DNA from: CAVOEB01 sp965249645
GTDB taxonomy: Bacteria; Pseudomonadota; Alphaproteobacteria; UBA828; JAPUJA01
Direction: 5' to 3'
Length of the DNA stretch: 64,000 nt
Assembly (NCBI GenBank): GCA_965249645.1
Contig: CBDFML010000008.1
Span: forward strand, 1 to 64,000
Both the position numbers and the translations under genes were made by a program. This document shows positions 26,643 to 36,437 of the stretch, piece by piece. The notes under the pieces are model-generated. The model was not told where the DNA came from, did not search any database, and saw only the letters and a list, made by a program, of their open reading frames with translations. Numbering within the stretch: the first letter of the stretch is position 1; every line of letters begins with the position of its first letter.

Positions 26643-26930
26643 ATGGCAAGGAAGCGATATAGCGATGAGGATGTATTGAATTTGCTGCGTCAGATTGAGC
26701 TCAGTGTGGCGTCTGGCAGCAGTGTAGAGACGGCCTGCCGCTCAGCCGGCATCAGCGATGCGACATATTACAATTGGCGCAAGAAGTACGGCGGGATGGG
26801 CAAGTCACAGCTTCAGGAGCTCAAGGGCCTTGAGAAGGAGAACACCCGCCTCAAGAGAATTGTTGCGGATCTTGAACTGGACAAGCTGATCCTCAAGGAG
26901 AGCCTCGATTACCTAAAGCCGAAGGTCTGA
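26643..26930 (+). CDS. IS3-family OrfA (copy B)
   Basis: 95 residues, identical to OrfA at 16291: helix-turn-helix plus leucine-zipper-like helix. Confidence 0.93.
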   Translation: MARKRYSDEDVLNLLRQIELSVASGSSVETACRSAGISDATYYNWRKKYGGMGKSQLQELKGLEKENTRLKRIVADLELDKLILKESLDYLKPKV

Positions 26931-26962
26931 CGATTGCCGATCTGCGTCAGGCTGTAGTCCAT

Positions 26963-27760
26963 GTGCGTCAGAAGCTCGGGCCATCCGAGCGGCGGGCTTG
27001 CAGAACGATCGGCGTGGCACGCTCCACACAGCGCTATGAGGCATCCCCAGGAGATGATGACAGCCTTCGGCTGGCTGTGGTCAGACTGGCAAAGCACTAT
27101 GGCCGCTATGGCTACAGGAAGATCGCCGAGCTGCTTCGCATTGAAGGCTGGGAAGTCAATCACAAGAAGGTAGAACGGCTCTGGAGGGAAGAGGGTCTCC
27201 AGATACCGCAGCGTCACAGGAAGCGGAAGCGTCTCTATCACAAGGACAGCTCCGTCATCCGGCTGCGCCCCAGGTATCAGAACCATATCTGGAGTATAGA
27301 CTTCGTCCACGACAAGCTGGCCAGCGGCCGGCCTTACAAGATGTTGACCGTGCTGGATGAGTACACCCGTGAAGCCCTGTGCGTGGCCGTGAAGCCCCGA
27401 ATGGGCAATGCGGAGGTTCTCGAAGCTCTCTATCCGCTCTTCCTGAAACGCGGCAGGCCAGAGTTTATCAGGTCAGACAATGGTCCTGAGTTCATCGCAC
27501 AGAACTTCCAGGCCTGGCTTATCAGGGTCGGGATCAAGCCCATCCGTATCTATCCGGGGAGCCCCTGGGAAAACGGTTACAACGAGCGCTTCAACGGCAC
27601 CCTGCGCAGGGAAGTTCTCAATGCTGAGTGGTTCACTTCAATCAGACAGGCTCAAATCGTCATCGAAGCCTGGCTCAAACAGTACAATCACATCCGCCCG
27701 CATCAGTCTCTGAACATGCGTCCACCCGCGCCCGAGACTCTATCAGGAACTGGTACATAG
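26963..27760 (+). CDS. IS3-family OrfB transposase (copy B)
   Basis: 265 residues, identical to OrfB at 16611, DDE residues present. The open frame again extends upstream into OrfA, so a frameshift fusion is possible. Confidence 0.92.
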   Translation: MRQKLGPSERRACRTIGVARSTQRYEASPGDDDSLRLAVVRLAKHYGRYGYRKIAELLRIEGWEVNHKKVERLWREEGLQIPQRHRKRKRLYHKDSSVIRLRPRYQNHIWSIDFVHDKLASGRPYKMLTVLDEYTREALCVAVKPRMGNAEVLEALYPLFLKRGRPEFIRSDNGPEFIAQNFQAWLIRVGIKPIRIYPGSPWENGYNERFNGTLRREVLNAEWFTSIRQAQIVIEAWLKQYNHIRPHQSLNMRPPAPETLSGTGT

Positions 27761-27775
27761 AACGGAGGCTTTACA

Positions 27776-30700
27776 CCCCACACGTGGTCCGGCGAATACG
27801 CTACGCCCCTTCGCCGTCGGAGATTGTTCTTCAGCTCTCTGTCCCAGCGGACATTCGACGAGTGGAGACGCACGGTCTCGTCGATTTCGTACTCGGGGTG
27901 TTCCTCGGCAACTTTCATGGCGCCCAGGTAGTCCTGGGTCACCAGCCGGGCGTTCTCGGCGCAAGCCTCGCGGGAGAAGTTGTAGAGGTACGCGTCGCGG
28001 CTGGTTGCCAATCCGCGTGAATACAGCCTGAAGATTGTATCGTCCGTCTTGCTGGCCTTCGCGTCCTTCGACCCCATCGGATAAAGCTCCTGGAACGCCT
28101 CGCTGCGCTGGCCGATCCAGTCGTGGTGGCGGTCGGGGGCGATCTCCCGCCAGTCCTCTATGCCGGCGATGGAGCCGGCGTCGCGCAGGATCGCGAGCTT
28201 CTCTTCGCGCTTGAGGTAGTCGCCGATGTCGCGGTAGAGGATGCGGCAGCCGTCGTGCGCGGCGTCCGGGTTGCACACCAGGAGGGTGATGGCGACCGGC
28301 GCACGGGAGCCTTGGCCGAAGACCTTATCGCCCTCTCGGCGCGAGCGTTCGCCTTGGGTCCGCTGATTTCCCCGCAGGTTCAGCACGTAGACTGAACTGA
28401 ACTCCTCCGCCAGACACGCGCGCACGCCCGAGTCCACGTTGCCGTCGATCCAGGAACCGTTGGTGACCAGCGCGATAACGCCCTGCTCGCCAATCCGGTC
28501 GGAAGCCCAGCGGATCGCCATCTTGTAGGTATCGTAGAGGCTGTTCTTGAGCGTTGCCGTGGAGCGGGCGGCGTAGGTGTCGGAAATCCGCCGCTCAAGC
28601 TCAGGGTAATCCACGTTGGGGTTGTCGTCCGCCGAGCTTTTCTGACCGACGGACCAGGGCGGATTGCCGACGATGACCTGGATGGGCGATTGCTGCTGGC
28701 GCTCCACGCGCTCGCTGTTGTCCGGCAGCCAGGCCCGCGGGAAGCCGGTACGGTCGGTGTGCAGGTTGAAGGTGTCGGTAAGCACGATGCCGCCGAACGG
28801 CTCATACGCATTTCCGGATCCTCCCCGTCCGTGGAACGCTTCCTCGATGTGAATGGCGGCGATGTAATACGCGAGCAGCACGATCTCATTCGCGTGCAAC
28901 TCCTCGCGGTACTTGCGCGGCAAGTCGGTGTCGCGAATGAACGCCGATTGGAGCAGGCGAACGAGAAAGATGCCGGTGCCGGTGAAGGGATCGAGGACGT
29001 GCACGCCCTTATCGCTCAAGGATCGGCCGAACTCTTCGCGCAGCACTTGGTTGGCGCTCGCCAGGATGAAGTCGACGACCTCCACCGGCGTGTAGACGAT
29101 TCCGAGCCGATCCGCGTCCTTCTTCAGAGCGGTGGAGAAGAACTTCTCGTAGAGCTCCATCAGCACGCGCTGGCGGGCCTCGCTGTTGTCGAGGCCACGG
29201 GCGCGCAGACGCACGCTCTCGTAAAAGCGTTCGAGGTCGCGGGTTTCGTTGTCGAGGCCGAACTCGCCGAAGTCCCGCCTGAGCTCGTCCAGCGCCTTGG
29301 ACACGGGGTTGCCGGCGGCGAAGTCGTAATGCTCGAACAGGGCCTCGAAGACCGGACGCGTGAGGATGTGCTGGGCCATCATCTCGATGGCGTTTTCACG
29401 GCCGATGGAATCGTTGATCGAGACCTTGAGCTCTTCCTGGAAGGCGTCGAACCACTCGCGCAGAGTCTCGTTGCCGGGGCTGGCAAGCAGTCCATCGATG
29501 CGGCCGACGAGGCGCGTGAAGATGTCCGCGACATCCTTGGCCCAGGTCTCCCAGTACCTCCGGTCACCGCATTTCTCGACGATTTTGGCGAAGATGGCGC
29601 CGGGCGAGAGATCCATGGGCGGAAACGGCAATTGTCCGGCGTCCGAAGGCAGGTCCGCCCCGCCCTCGCCGTTGTCGAATCCGTCGCCGCCGAAGATGAT
29701 GCGGCCGGTCGGCGTGTGGTTGAGATCGATCTGGTTGATCTCGGCATCGAAGCGGTCGTCGTGGGAGCGCAGCGCCCGCAGCACGCTCCACACGACGGCG
29801 AAGCGCTCGTTGTCGTCGAGAGCGGCGGCGGGATTGACGCCGGCCGGCACCGCGATCGGCAGAATGATGTAACCGTATTGCTTGCCCGCCGCTTTGCGCA
29901 TGGCGCGTCCCACGGCCTGCACGATGTCGACGTGGGAGTTGCGTGGGCTCATGAACAGTACGGCGTCCAGCGCCGGCACGTCGATGCCCTCGGAGAGGCA
30001 ACGGGCATCGGAGAGAATGCGGCAGGCTCCCTCCGTGTCGGCCTTCAGCCACTCGATGCGGACCTTGCGGTCGAGGGCGTGATGCTGTCCGTCGACGTGG
30101 CAGGTCTCGCAGCGAAGCGCGGCCTGTCGCTCGTCTTCCGGTAGCCGGTCGGCGGCGTGCTCGATGATGTCGTCCCAGTGCGCCTCCAGACGTTTCGAAG
30201 CGGCGATGGTGTTGGTGAAGGCGATGGCGCGGCGCAGGGGCCGGATCGGCCCGTTGCCGGAAGCGGCGTTCTCCGGGTTCTGCAAGCCGCGCCAGCAGCC
30301 GACGATCTTGGCCGCGTCGGTGATATTGATCTCGCTTTTCCCCGAGGCGAGATGCGCTTGCAGGGCCGCGTCAATGTGCAATTCGGACATGGCGAGCACG
30401 ATGACCTTGTAGTCGGACAGGAGATCCTGCTCGACGGCCCGGGAGAAGGGTAGGCGGTGCAATTCCGGGCCGTAGGTCGCCGGGTCGTCCATGGAGAACA
30501 CTTCGACGTCGTGGTGCGCTGCCTTCGCCTGGGCGCCCTCGGTATAGAGGCGCGGCGTGGCGGTCATGTAGAGGCGTTTCCCGGCTCGGACGCGTGCGCC
30601 GTCGTGAACGAGCACGAAGGGAGAGGTCCTGTCACCGGGACGTTCGATGCCGGTGGTCCGATGCGCTTCGTCGCAGAGCACGAGGTCGAAGGCCGGGGCA

Positions 30701-31631
30701 CCGCCGTCTTGCGCCTGCTCCACGATGCCGAGCGAGTGGTAGGTGCAGAAGACCACCGTCATCGCGTCCGGCCGCGCTCCCTGCAACGCCGCCGAGATTG
30801 CCGCCGGGTCCGTGGTCACCGGGATTTCAAGCTCCGCAAGCGAGGCGTCCTCGTCATTACGCCCGGCGCGGGTGTCAGAACAGATGCCGATATAGCGATG
30901 GGGAATCGCCTGCTGTGTTGTCCATTCGCGCATCGACTGGGCGAACAGCGAGATCGACGGCACCAGATAACGTGTCCGCCCACCGACGCCGGCGACGGCT
31001 TCGGCGATGCGCAGCGCCGTGAAGGTCTTGCCGGTGTCGCAGGCCATGATGAGCTTGCCGCGGTCGTGGTCCCGGAAGCCGCCGGTCACGTCGTCGAACG
31101 CGGCCTTCTGGTGGGGACGCAGGCTGAACGGCTCGTGGCGGAAGGCGAGGTCTTCCGGCTCGCCGTGGATCAGATCGGGCCAGTCGAACGGCCGGCCGGC
31201 GAGATCGCCGAAGCGCAGTACCTGGCAGGCCGGCTTGAGCGGTACGATGGTCTTGCGCGCGTTCGGCCCCAGCCGTCACCGGTATCGACGACGATGCGCG
31301 CGGTGAAGGGGTCGCGCGCAGAGGCCGAGATGAAGGAATCGAGCTGCGGCTTCGAGATCTGGGTGCCGGGAGCGTAGCACTTGCACTGGATGGCGCAGTA
31401 GCCGCCGTCCCGCTCCTCGGCGACGATATCGATACCCGTATCGGTGCCATCGAAGCCGGGCCGCGCGGCGGACCACTCAGACCAGAGCCAGACTTCCGAG
31501 AAGCGCTCCATGTAGAGCGGGTCGCTGGTGAAGTACGTCTTCATCAGCCGCTCGAAGAGGCGGCCCTTGTGAGCTTCGGAGTCGGCGATCGACCGGATTT
31601 GGTCCAGGGTTCTTTGAAAGTCTCCAGTCAA
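27776..31631 (-). pseudogene. LlaGI-like single-chain restriction-modification enzyme (broken)
   Basis: The domain order matches type ISP enzymes of the LlaGI kind, in which one chain cuts, translocates and methylates. An Mrr-like nuclease comes first (GIDIVAEERDGGYCAIQCKC, near residues 75-95). Then a superfamily 2 helicase (IMACDTGKTFTALRI; LVLCDEAHRTTG), a helical coupler, and an N6-adenine methylase (VLDPFTGTGIFLVRLL; VIVGNPPWS). Three defects: a one-base loss in a G run near 31275 shifts the frame between nuclease and helicase; the usual Gly of the Walker A is Asp; and the target-recognition part is removed by the IS3 at 27775. The TTG start at 31631 has AGGAGGG upstream. Confidence 0.82.
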
Positions 31632-31781
31632 TACACGCCCTCCTGACGAATCACCGGGAACACCCGGCTCGAAGGCCGTGCATGGGCCGCGGGATTGCAA
31701 CCTCTTCCGGCCTCCCGTGACGGCCGAAAGTCCATGCGGGGCGTCGTGGCGACTGTTCGGGGAATATTCCGTTCGCGCCGT

Positions 31782-32165
31782 TCACCCATGATTGGACATC
31801 GCCGGAGATGCGTTCGCGGCATGGGGCTCTATCTCCCGCTCGATCTCGACACGCAAGGTGCGCTCCGCGACGTCCAGGTCGTGGCGGCTCTGAAGATTGA
31901 TCCAGAACTCCGGCGTCGTTCCGAAATAGCGCCCGAGGCGCAACGCGGTATCGGTGGTGACGCCGCGGCGTCCAAGAACGATATCGTTGAGCCGCGGCCG
32001 AGAAATCTTGAGTGCGCGAGCAAGCCGATACACGCTGAGTTTCATCGGCGTCAGGAACTCGTCGCGCAGAATCTCGCCGGGATGGACTGGCGGCAGTCGC
32101 CGTCCCGAAGTCACGTCCGAGAAATCGACCTCTCGCCGGTCCACATCTTCGCGTTTGACGGTCAT
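31782..32165 (-). CDS. higA: HigA-family antitoxin
   Basis: A 127-residue antitoxin. The core has PPVHPGEILRDEFLTPMKLS, then an XRE-type helix-turn-helix (VYRLARALKISRPRLNDIV) and YFGTTPEFWINLQ, the standard HigA pattern. It binds and neutralises the HigB toxin and represses its own promoter in the family. It follows higB by 14 bp, toxin first, as usual for higBA. The N-terminal 25-residue extension is charged and not essential to the fold. Confidence 0.88.
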   Translation of the reverse strand: MTVKREDVDRREVDFSDVTSGRRLPPVHPGEILRDEFLTPMKLSVYRLARALKISRPRLNDIVLGRRGVTTDTALRLGRYFGTTPEFWINLQSRHDLDVAERTLRVEIEREIEPHAANASPAMSNHG

Positions 32166-32179
32166 CTCCGCTCACCTCC

Positions 32180-32461
32180 TCAATGGTAGTCGACGATCTC
32201 GACTTCCCAAGCCTCTCCGTCGCGCCAGACGAAACAGATACGCCATCGGTCGTTGACGCGAATACTGTACTGCCCCCGTCTGTCGCCGCGCAGCGCCTCG
32301 AGACGATTGCCGGGCGGCGCCCGCAGATCGTCGAGGTGCACCACCGCATCGATTGCCAGAAGCTTCGCTCGCGCGCGCCGCTGGAGCTGCGGCGCCAGGT
32401 CGCGAACGGCGTGGCCCGCGAAGACCGCCGCGGTTCGCCTGTCCGCAAAGGTCTTGATCAT
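32180..32461 (-). CDS. higB: HigB/RelE-family mRNA interferase toxin
   Basis: A 93-residue toxin of the RelE fold that cleaves mRNA on the ribosome. MIKTFADRRTAAVFAG at the start, LEALRGDRRGQYSIRVNDRW and RICFVWRDGEAWEVEIVDYH are typical. The conserved Arg and C-terminal His are present. First gene of the higBA pair. Probably intact. Confidence 0.88.
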   Translation of the reverse strand: MIKTFADRRTAAVFAGHAVRDLAPQLQRRARAKLLAIDAVVHLDDLRAPPGNRLEALRGDRRGQYSIRVNDRWRICFVWRDGEAWEVEIVDYH

Positions 32462-32790
32462 AAGCTAACGTAACGATTATCGGTACGTCACGTCAAGCAT
32501 TACCACCGACGTCATGGGTTCGACTGCCCTGGTTATCCCGTATGGTCGGTTCGGGATCACGATCCGGGGCGCCTGGAGGGATTGGCAGGCAAGCGCAGTC
32601 GTCGGGCAGGATATCAAGAATCGTTCGGGCGCGGTCGGGCGTCCGATGCCAGCCTGCCCGTGATAACCCGATATTGTGTTCTTGCCGCGGATGGACGACA
32701 GCAAAGCGAGGGTCCAGAACGGCCCTATCGAGAGCGCCTCGAGGGCTCTTCGGCCTTGGGCGGTTCCGACGACGTTGACCCCATGGACCG
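32462..32790. other. Intergenic region between higB and integrase fragment
   Basis: 329 bp without a gene I can support. It holds the presumed higBA promoter near 32462-32510. The rest has no recognisable protein or repeat. Confidence 0.5.
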
Positions 32791-33036
32791 TCAATTCACC
32801 ACGGCATCGGCGTCTGGCTCCTGTGCCGGACCGCCGTTGAGGACCGACGCGATGTTCGAGGTCACCCTCTCCGCGGCGGCCTTGACTGGGTCCGCGGCGA
32901 GGTGGGCGTAACGGGCTGTGGTCTGGACCTGGGTGTGGCCGAGTAGCTTGCCGATCATCGGCAGGCTTTCTCCAAGGGCCACGGCGCCTGAGGCGAAGGA
33001 GTGGCGGAGGTCGGTGAGGCCGACCGGCAAGTCGAG
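32791..33036 (-). pseudogene. Tyrosine-recombinase (integrase) 3' fragment
   Basis: The last 81 codons of a phage-type integrase: GLTDLRHSFASGAVALGES, then IGKLLGHTQVQTTARYAHLA with the catalytic Arg, His and Tyr of the C-terminal domain. The 5' two-thirds is missing and the upstream sequence does not resemble an integrase. It lies 190 bp from the tRNA-fMet fragment at 33226, as expected for an old integration site. Confidence 0.8.
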
Positions 33037-33138
33037 TTGCCGCCTTTGGGCCGCGACAAACAGAAACGTCATTCGCCAGTTTCCCACGGGCTGCCGCGCG
33101 CAAGACCTCCCGGACACGCGCACGATTTCGCTCCCTCA

Positions 33139-33160
33139 TGGGTCCACAGTGGGTCCACGC
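33139..33160. repeat. 11-bp tandem doublet near att site
   Basis: TGGGTCCACAG followed directly by TGGGTCCACGC (nine of eleven identical). Similar 11-bp doublets of different sequence occur at 36105 and 36367. A candidate integrase arm-binding site. Confidence 0.5.
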
Positions 33161-33225
33161 GCCAAATGGCCCTCGATCATCGGAAAAGAAAAAGCCCTCT
33201 AAGTCTTTGACCTAGCGGGTTTTAT

Positions 33226-33270
33226 TTGGTTGCGGGGGTTGGATTTGAACCAACGACCTTCAGGTTATGA
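33226..33270 (-). repeat. tRNA-fMet 3'-end fragment (attachment-site copy 1)
   Basis: A 45-bp stretch. Read on the minus strand it gives the anticodon loop with CAT, the variable and T-arm region (GGTTCAAATCC) and the acceptor end with CCGCAACCA, as in alphaproteobacterial initiator tRNA. The 5' half of the tRNA is absent. An identical 45-bp direct copy is at 36191. Such copies mark integrative elements that target the tRNA 3' end. Confidence 0.85.
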
Positions 33271-33610
33271 TTTTTCCTATGGGCCTCCAAACCGCCATTG
33301 GTAGAGTTACGAGTTTGATCCGGGTATTGGTCTCTACGCGATAGCAATCGCGAATTTTCTCCAACGCAGCAACGCTAGACTGGCGAAAGTTTGAAACCCA
33401 ATCGCTCTGCAATCGCAAATAGCCAGAGAAGGTTTCGATCCCAGTTTCGTTCCCACCGCCAAGCCTCGTTGTACAACCCTCTCTCTCCAGGCATAGCGCC
33501 ATCGAAAACCCCGGGTTTCCTGAGGGATTAGGCCAAGGACCGGACTGCCGATCCGGCGAGGAAGGCGGAAGCGAAAGTCTGCGCGGGAGGCCGGCACGGG
33601 ACGAGGCCGG
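33271..33610. other. Spacer between att copy and inverted-repeat arm
   Basis: 340 bp with only short frames. No protein, repeat or RNA signal that I can support. Confidence 0.4.
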
Positions 33611-33678
33611 CAATCGGCTGAAGAGCGAGGACGCGCGTTGGAAAGCGCTGTGCCGCGCGGCCGGCTTCGGCTTCAGCC

Positions 33679-35718
33679 CTACCAGCTTGCCTGCATGCGC
33701 AGCATGACGCCGTGCTCCGCGTCGGTATCGTTGGCCGGCTCACGGCGCTCGCCCTCGAGGCTGAGGTTGAGCGACGATCCGATCTCGAAGCGGCCGCCGA
33801 TCCGGTAGTGTTGCGACCCTTCGCCCGCGAGCGAGAACCCGCCATAGGGCGTCAGCAGCCCGCGTCCGCCGAACGCGCCGAAGCCATATCCGAGCTCGCT
33901 GCCCAGCCGCATCGGCGGGACGTTGTCATTGGCCGCCCTATCGTTGGTCGTCAGTTCGGCGAAGTCCTGATCCCACAGCCGTTCCACGCCGCTCGCCGTG
34001 TCGCCCCAGGCCGGAAAGAGGCTGAACGAGAGGCCGCGCCCATCGGCGCCCGGGTCGAGTCGGATCGCGCCGCCGAGGCCCCATTCCCGGTAATCGCTCT
34101 GCCCCGTCAGCACCCGGCCGTTGCCCTCGACCGTCAGCCCCGCGGCCGGGTCGCGATAACGCAAGCTGCCGCCGATCTCGATGCCGTTGCCCGTCAGCCC
34201 GTCGCCCCCGTCATGGCGCAGTCCCAGCTCCAGGGATGGCGTCAGGGACCCGCCCGAGGCCAGCGCCTGCTCGTGGCTGCCCTCCAGCGCCAGCCGCAGG
34301 CGGTTGGCGTTCACCGTCTGCTCCTCGATCAGCTCGTCGTTGCCCTCGACCTCGACCTGCGACCACGATGCTTCGCCCTTGAGCTTCAACGTCGTCGTGC
34401 CGCCCTCAATCAGCGATCCGTCGGAAAGCACAGGACCGCTCGCGCCCATTGCTGCGGTCTTCAAGCTGGTGTCGCTCATTTGTCGGACGGCCTTTTCATC
34501 GTCGATCTCGACCCCGCCCCAGCCGTAGCCCAGCGTGGCCCAGAGACCGAGACCCTGCGGCGAAGTCCAACCGAGATAGGGATGAACGCTGGTCATCCGG
34601 CTCTCATAGTCGCCGCGCACCGACACCGGACCGGTGCCGTCGGTATAGTCGAACTCGCCGATCGAGCGGGACAGCGCGAGCCCGGTCAGGAGATCCTTCC
34701 GCAGACAGCTGTCGATGCCGATCTGGCCGGTCAGCACCGTGCCGTCCCAGGCGAAGGCGGAGTTCGTGCTCTCCAGCACCTGCCGGTCGCCCCGGCCCCA
34801 TAGCACCAGCCCGCCGGGGCCGCCCGCCATATCGTCGTCCGCCGCCGCGAGCGGCAGCCGGAAGGACGAGCCCGCCAGGATATCGTCGAGGGTGAGCATG
34901 CCGTCCTCGATCGCCCGCGCGTTGGATCGCAGCGTGTCATGGAGCGTCGATCCGCCGGCCAAGCTATAGGCGGCCGCCCGCTTGCCGCACGGGTCGTCCA
35001 TGCGCGCCCCGATTGCCCGGTTGGTGACATCGGCGATGGTTAGCGCGTGTTTGGAGAGAATCTCGGCGTTGAGACGCCCGATGCGCGCCGAAAGCCCCGG
35101 CGTGGCAGTCACGGTGGCTGACGCGCTGATGATATCGGAGCCGCTCACGGCGCCGCTTACCCCCCGCACCGTGAAGGTGTATTCGGTGCCGTTGGTCAAC
35201 TCAGTAATGGTAGCGGTCGTCTTCGACCCCGATCCGGACTGGACAATCTGGGTCACAGGCATCGCGCCACCCTGGATTTGGACTGCATAATGGTTGATCT
35301 CGGGGTTCCTGTCCCACTGTAGCGCAACCTGGCTGTCGCCCGGGGTCGCCGCCAAATTGGGCGGCGCTGGCCACAGTGCCATGGCGGTCACGCTGATTGC
35401 GTCGCTGAAACGAAACTCGTTCGCCGAACGCAGCTCGAACGTGTACAGCACGCCAAATGTCAGGCCGGTGACGACGTATCTGTTGGTGTACGCGTTGCTA
35501 CCGGGGACTATGGTCCAATCCGGGACCCACGTTATGCCGTCGTCGTCGGAGACGCGGTATTGGTAGTAATCGACGTTAGAAACATCGGCAGGGGGGGTCC
35601 ACGTCAGCGTTACCGCGGCCCCTCCGGTAGCCGCCTGCACCGACGCCGGAAAACCGAGCAGCAACACGGCGGCGGCGATGCAGGCGCCAATGAATATCAA
35701 CCTTGGGGAAGATTTCAC
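33679..35718 (-). CDS. FN3-domain autotransporter-like outer-membrane protein, copy 1
   Basis: About 679 residues. The GTG at 35718 is chosen because AGGAGGA lies 8 bp upstream and a signal peptide follows (IFIGACIAAAVLLLGFPAS, cleavage after VQA). Two fibronectin type III-like domains come next (VTLTWTPPADVSNVDYYQY; PPNLAATPGDSQVALQW). A helical linker and a long C-terminal region of alternating strands then form a probable beta-barrel ending in Trp (MLRMQASW). The product is probably a surface-exposed adhesin-like protein. It begins 119 bp after the integrase fragment stop on the same strand. The product is identical to copy 2. Confidence 0.8.
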   Translation of the reverse strand: MKSSPRLIFIGACIAAAVLLLGFPASVQAATGGAAVTLTWTPPADVSNVDYYQYRVSDDDGITWVPDWTIVPGSNAYTNRYVVTGLTFGVLYTFELRSANEFRFSDAISVTAMALWPAPPNLAATPGDSQVALQWDRNPEINHYAVQIQGGAMPVTQIVQSGSGSKTTATITELTNGTEYTFTVRGVSGAVSGSDIISASATVTATPGLSARIGRLNAEILSKHALTIADVTNRAIGARMDDPCGKRAAAYSLAGGSTLHDTLRSNARAIEDGMLTLDDILAGSSFRLPLAAADDDMAGGPGGLVLWGRGDRQVLESTNSAFAWDGTVLTGQIGIDSCLRKDLLTGLALSRSIGEFDYTDGTGPVSVRGDYESRMTSVHPYLGWTSPQGLGLWATLGYGWGGVEIDDEKAVRQMSDTSLKTAAMGASGPVLSDGSLIEGGTTTLKLKGEASWSQVEVEGNDELIEEQTVNANRLRLALEGSHEQALASGGSLTPSLELGLRHDGGDGLTGNGIEIGGSLRYRDPAAGLTVEGNGRVLTGQSDYREWGLGGAIRLDPGADGRGLSFSLFPAWGDTASGVERLWDQDFAELTTNDRAANDNVPPMRLGSELGYGFGAFGGRGLLTPYGGFSLAGEGSQHYRIGGRFEIGSSLNLSLEGERREPANDTDAEHGVMLRMQASW

Positions 35719-35837
35719 GGAAACGGTCCTCCTACACGCGCCTGTTCGACGCAACGCCGGACTATTTGCGCTTTCGGCGTCGATAGTGTCGTTATTCATG
35801 CTCGCCTGCTTGTGGTCAAGCCATATGCTTCGCCGGA

Positions 35838-36048
35838 TCAGGGCGCGACTTCTCTCTCCAGCGCCGCTCCAATCGTCGTTGAGACATCGTCCGTCGCCCG
35901 CTTGACCGGCTCCGTTGCGAGGTGGGCGTAGCGCGCCGTCGTCTGGACTTGGGTGTGGCCGAGCAGCTGGTCGATCATGGGCAGGCCCTGGCCGCCCGAC
36001 ACCGCGACCGACGCGAAGGTGTGGCGCAGATCCTGGATGCGCACATCG
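35838..36048 (-). pseudogene. Integrase 3' fragment in left arm
   Basis: About 70 codons (VRIQDLRHTFASVAVSGGQG, IDQLLGHTQVQTTARYAHLA, ending LEREVAP). They match the 3' end of the complete integrase at 36438 except for a few residues. A few further integrase-like codons (RTRRHPGIG) lie just upstream. The rest of the gene is missing. Confidence 0.85.
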
Positions 36049-36104
36049 CCGATGCCAGGATGCCGGCGCGTTCGCAGGAAACAATCGCTCGCTGACTGGG
36101 ACGC

Positions 36105-36126
36105 GTGTTGAGTTGGTGTTGAGTTG
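36105..36126. repeat. 11-bp tandem doublet near att copy 2 (left)
   Basis: GTGTTGAGTTG repeated exactly twice, 65 bp from the tRNA-fMet fragment. A candidate arm-type site for an integrase. Confidence 0.5.
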
Positions 36127-36153
36127 GTGATTTTCCTAGATTGTGCACAAAAG

Positions 36154-36192
36154 AAAACTCCCGTTATTCTATTGTAATAACGGGAGTTTTTT
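36154..36192. terminator. Strong rho-independent terminator (works both ways)
   Basis: A perfect 15-bp stem AAAACTCCCGTTATT / AATAACGGGAGTTTT with loop CTATTGT and a T run on the right and an A run on the left. It sits next to the tRNA-fMet 3' end and probably once terminated that tRNA gene. Confidence 0.85.
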
Positions 36193-36235
36193 GGTTGCGG
36201 GGGTTGGATTTGAACCAACGACCTTCAGGTTATGA
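36191..36235 (-). repeat. tRNA-fMet 3'-end fragment (attachment-site copy 2)
   Basis: Identical to the 45 bp at 33226-33270 and in the same direction. It lies between two divergent integrase sequences: the fragment at 35838 and the complete gene at 36438. It fits an attachment core shared by neighbouring insertions. Confidence 0.85.
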
Positions 36236-36366
36236 GTGTGAGTTCATCTGTTTCTCGATACTGCACGCGATTACGCAATTATTCACTAACATACTGTTAT
36301 ATTTGGTAGTTCCCGCTCCTTCTCTTCACGCGAATGCACCAGAAATACCCTTGCGTTCTTGCCCTC

Positions 36367-36388
36367 TTGGAGCCACATTGGAGCCACA
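36367..36388. repeat. 11-bp tandem doublet upstream of integrase
   Basis: TTGGAGCCACA repeated exactly twice, 50 bp before the integrase start and 132 bp from the att copy. A candidate arm-type or regulatory site. Confidence 0.5.
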
Positions 36389-36437
36389 CTAGTCGCAGTA
36401 AACCCGCTAATAAATGATCAGAAGAGCAGGCCCAACC

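Larger units (their letters stand above)
26577..27775 (+). mobile_element. IS3-family insertion sequence, copy B
   Basis: 1,199 bp, same length as copy A and apparently identical except for three bases within the last 13. The flanks (CAAGCC and CCCCAC) give no target duplication. The left side cuts an IS5 transposase and the right side cuts the LlaGI-like restriction gene. Confidence 0.92.
33611..36048 (-). repeat. 2,438-bp inverted repeat, left arm
   Basis: The reverse complement of 37397-39834. The two arms have equal length and share the same breakpoints at both ends. The surface-protein gene encodes identical proteins in both arms; the integrase 3' ends differ by a few residues (for example MIDQLLGH versus MIGQLLGH). 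The spacer is 1,348 bp. Confidence 0.93.

Noticed and set aside
28690..30144. A 484-codon open frame on the plus strand
   Set aside because: Antisense to the LlaGI-like gene, whose helicase and methylase motifs are clear on the other strand.
33226..33270. A complete tRNA gene
   Set aside because: Only the 3' half from the anticodon is present; no D arm or 5' acceptor strand is found next to it at either copy.
33712..34803. A 363-codon open frame opposite the surface-protein gene, repeated at 38642-39733
   Set aside because: Its repetition only reflects the inverted repeat; composition and lack of motifs mark it as a shadow.
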